Shown: positions 45,186-46,733 of the stretch, piece after piece | How the letters are laid out: each line of letters opens with the position of its first letter | Numbering within the stretch: position 1 is the stretch's first letter | From: Bacteroidota bacterium | GTDB taxonomy: Bacteria; Bacteroidota; Bacteroidia; Bacteroidales; Bacteroidaceae | DNA length: 46,733 nt | Direction of reading: 5' to 3' | Assembly (NCBI GenBank): GCA_023415545.1 | Contig: JAEZKJ010000044.1 | Span: 1-46,733, forward strand | Translations under genes and position numbers: made by a program | The notes under the pieces: model-generated | What the model was told of the DNA's origin: nothing | What the model saw: only the letters and a program-made list of their open reading frames with translations | Database searches by the model: none

Positions 45186-46733
45186 ATGAAAAGACTTGGA
45201 TTACTCATTATACTATTTATCGTATCTGTTTTTATGTTTGCACAAAATAAAACAGACTTTAAATACCAAAAAAAGAGATGGGAAAATCAAAACTTCAGTA
45301 TTGTATTTCCTACCCAAAAAGCCGGTGATGCACCATGGTTATTAAAATTTGATAATGATATCTCTATATGTGACTCTATATTGTTAAAAAAAGGTTTCCA
45401 TATCGTTAGCTTCAACTATAATGAATCTAATATCAACAATCAACAACTGCTTATCAATGATTTTTACAAATACATAAGCAATCAATACCAGCTATCAAAC
45501 AAACCATCGGTTAAAATAAATGGAGAAAAAAGTGATGTTATACTGAAATGGGCATTTGATAATTCAGAAATAATTTCAAGTATATATATCGAATCTTTAT
45601 CATTAAAATCAGATGAGTTACAACATCTAGAGACTAATCTCACCAAATTGCAAAATTTAAATATTCCGATTATAGAAAAAAACTCCACATCTGATGATAA
45701 TAGCTCTATTAAATTATTATATGATTTATACAGTAAATTAGGAGGTATCATACAAATAACCAATGATATATGCATAGATGAAGAAAAACAGATAACAGAT
45801 AGCGAGTGTATTGCTGATTTCATAGTACGTAATAGAGAAGAATACATAAAAAAACATCATATAACTTTTCGATCTGATTTAAACAATTCATTCTACCGTT
45901 TTCATAAAGAAAAAGAGGGATGTGTAGCCTTTTTAGGTGGATCGATAACTGAAATGATTGGTTGGAGAAATATGATTAAAGCAAGTTTGCAACAACGCTT
46001 TCCTGATACAAAATTCAAATTTATAGAGGTTGGCATAGGCTCGACAGGTACTACACCGCATGCCTTTAGATTTGAAAATGATGTTTTGAAACAAGGTATT
46101 CCTGACTTAATGTTTGTTGAAGCGGCAGTTAATGATAATATTAATGGCTTTGGCCCTAAAGAACAGGTCAGAGGAATGGAAGGAGTTGTAAGAAATGCCT
46201 TACATATTAATCCAAGCATGGATATTATAATGATGCATTTTATTTATGCTCCATTTATTAAACCAATGAAAATGGGTATAATTCCCGATGTAGTGATGAA
46301 TCATGAAAGAGTTGCAAATTACTATAAATTATCTTCAATTAATCTTGTTCAGGAGATAGTTGAACGAATGGATAATTCAGAATTTACATGGGACGACTTT
46401 GGAGGTACACATCCTGTATGGGAAGGGCATAAATATTATGCTGCTGCAATCAACCATTTGTTTGACATAAATTCTTCTCCATTATGTAAGTTAAAAACTA
46501 CACCTCACTATTTCCCTACCAAGCCAATAGATAAGTTTAGTTATGTAAATGGACATTTTATTGATATCAAAGAGGCGAAATCACTTAATGGATTTAATCA
46601 CATCAAAAATTGGAATCCTAAAGATAAAGATATAGAGTGTAGAAAAGGATTTGTTGATGTACCTATGTTAGAGGCTAAAAAAGCAGGGTCATCATTAATT
46701 CTTGACTTTACAGGTAAAGCGGTAGGCATATTT
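45186..46733 (+). CDS. SGNH esterase with degenerate alpha/beta-hydrolase-like N-terminal domain (cut by window end)
   Basis: Open from ATG 45186 to the window edge (516 codons, no stop), 17 bp after the GH88 gene. A signal peptide (about 1-19, ends MFA-Q) precedes residues 25-225, whose pattern (PWLLKF, LLKKGFHIVSFNY, DFYKYISNQYQLSNKP, IISSIYIES) resembles alpha/beta-hydrolase domains. Where the GxSxG nucleophile elbow should be it has KINGEKSDV (110-118), so this domain looks catalytically dead. The SGNH domain follows: Ser253 in FLGGSIT, Gly block VGIGSTG, Asn316 in AAVNDN, and His409 in GGTHP. The C-terminal 80 residues are beta-rich and incomplete. It probably removes O-acyl groups from the PUL glycan. 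Confidence 0.82.
   Translation, partial: MKRLGLLIILFIVSVFMFAQNKTDFKYQKKRWENQNFSIVFPTQKAGDAPWLLKFDNDISICDSILLKKGFHIVSFNYNESNINNQQLLINDFYKYISNQYQLSNKPSVKINGEKSDVILKWAFDNSEIISSIYIESLSLKSDELQHLETNLTKLQNLNIPIIEKNSTSDDNSSIKLLYDLYSKLGGIIQITNDICIDEEKQITDSECIADFIVRNREEYIKKHHITFRSDLNNSFYRFHKEKEGCVAFLGGSITEMIGWRNMIKASLQQRFPDTKFKFIEVGIGSTGTTPHAFRFENDVLKQGIPDLMFVEAAVNDNINGFGPKEQVRGMEGVVRNALHINPSMDIIMMHFIYAPFIKPMKMGIIPDVVMNHERVANYYKLSSINLVQEIVERMDNSEFTWDDFGGTHPVWEGHKYYAAAINHLFDINSSPLCKLKTTPHYFPTKPIDKFSYVNGHFIDIKEAKSLNGFNHIKNWNPKDKDIECRKGFVDVPMLEAKKAGSSLILDFTGKAVGIF

Noticed and set aside
1..46733. CRISPR arrays, tRNA or rRNA genes, insertion sequences, integrases
   Set aside because: I looked along the gaps between genes and saw no regularly spaced repeats, cloverleaf-like sequences, transposase motifs or target duplications.

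Overview
The window comes from a Bacteroidales genome, most likely a gut relative of Bacteroides, Phocaeicola or Prevotella. The evidence is two SusC/SusD pairs, an ECF sigma/FecR pair with the Bacteroidetes DUF4974 domain, and small families typical of the phylum (DUF4834, DUF4954). Promoters also follow the Bacteroidetes pattern, with a -7 box TAnnTTTG and, in several cases, a TTG or TTTG element 18-20 nt upstream. The DNA is AT-rich by eye. I found no tRNA, rRNA, CRISPR array, transposase or phage gene.

Layout. (1) 1-4726: a SusC/SusD pair with its own promoter and a strong terminator, and no enzyme attached. (2) 4729-29463: conserved housekeeping genes in short operons. They are hflX with a DUF4954 beta-helix protein; a secreted CocE-type hydrolase; class I fumarase; frr-rsgA-M28 peptidase; a histidine phosphatase; yraN and pyrH; tadA; psd-pssA-DUF4834; dnaE; trxA with a small acidic protein; aroA-(138 aa membrane protein)-metal ABC permease-tsaE-(74 aa Imm17-like protein); and a CPA2 antiporter. 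Convergent units are separated by inverted repeats that look like terminators, often serving both strands. (3) 29529-34845: a tight minus-strand operon of three secreted carbohydrate-active enzymes: a two-domain esterase, a tandem GH43-GH43-CBM6 protein and a CE1-like esterase. Together they look like a debranching set for a substituted xylan or arabinoxylan. (4) 35411 to the window end: a polysaccharide utilization locus (PUL) made of an ECF sigma factor, a FecR-type anti-sigma, a SusC with an STN signalling domain, SusD, a GH29 alpha-L-fucosidase, a GH88 unsaturated glucuronyl hydrolase and an SGNH esterase cut off by the window edge.

In the second PUL, glycan binding to SusD/SusC should be signalled through the STN domain to FecR and release the sigma factor. 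The enzymes suggest a glycan carrying fucose, an ester group and uronic acid that becomes unsaturated after lyase cleavage; the lyase itself is not in view.

The least expected signals are in this PUL. The fecR-susC gap holds a minus-strand intrinsic terminator and a minus-strand -7 box inside susC, which together outline a possible antisense RNA over the susC start, in the position of the known DonS RNA. Three other gene junctions carry strong hairpins. The last gene fuses an alpha/beta-hydrolase-like domain that appears to have lost its nucleophile to an SGNH esterase. An (AC)7 tract lies inside the anti-sigma gene.
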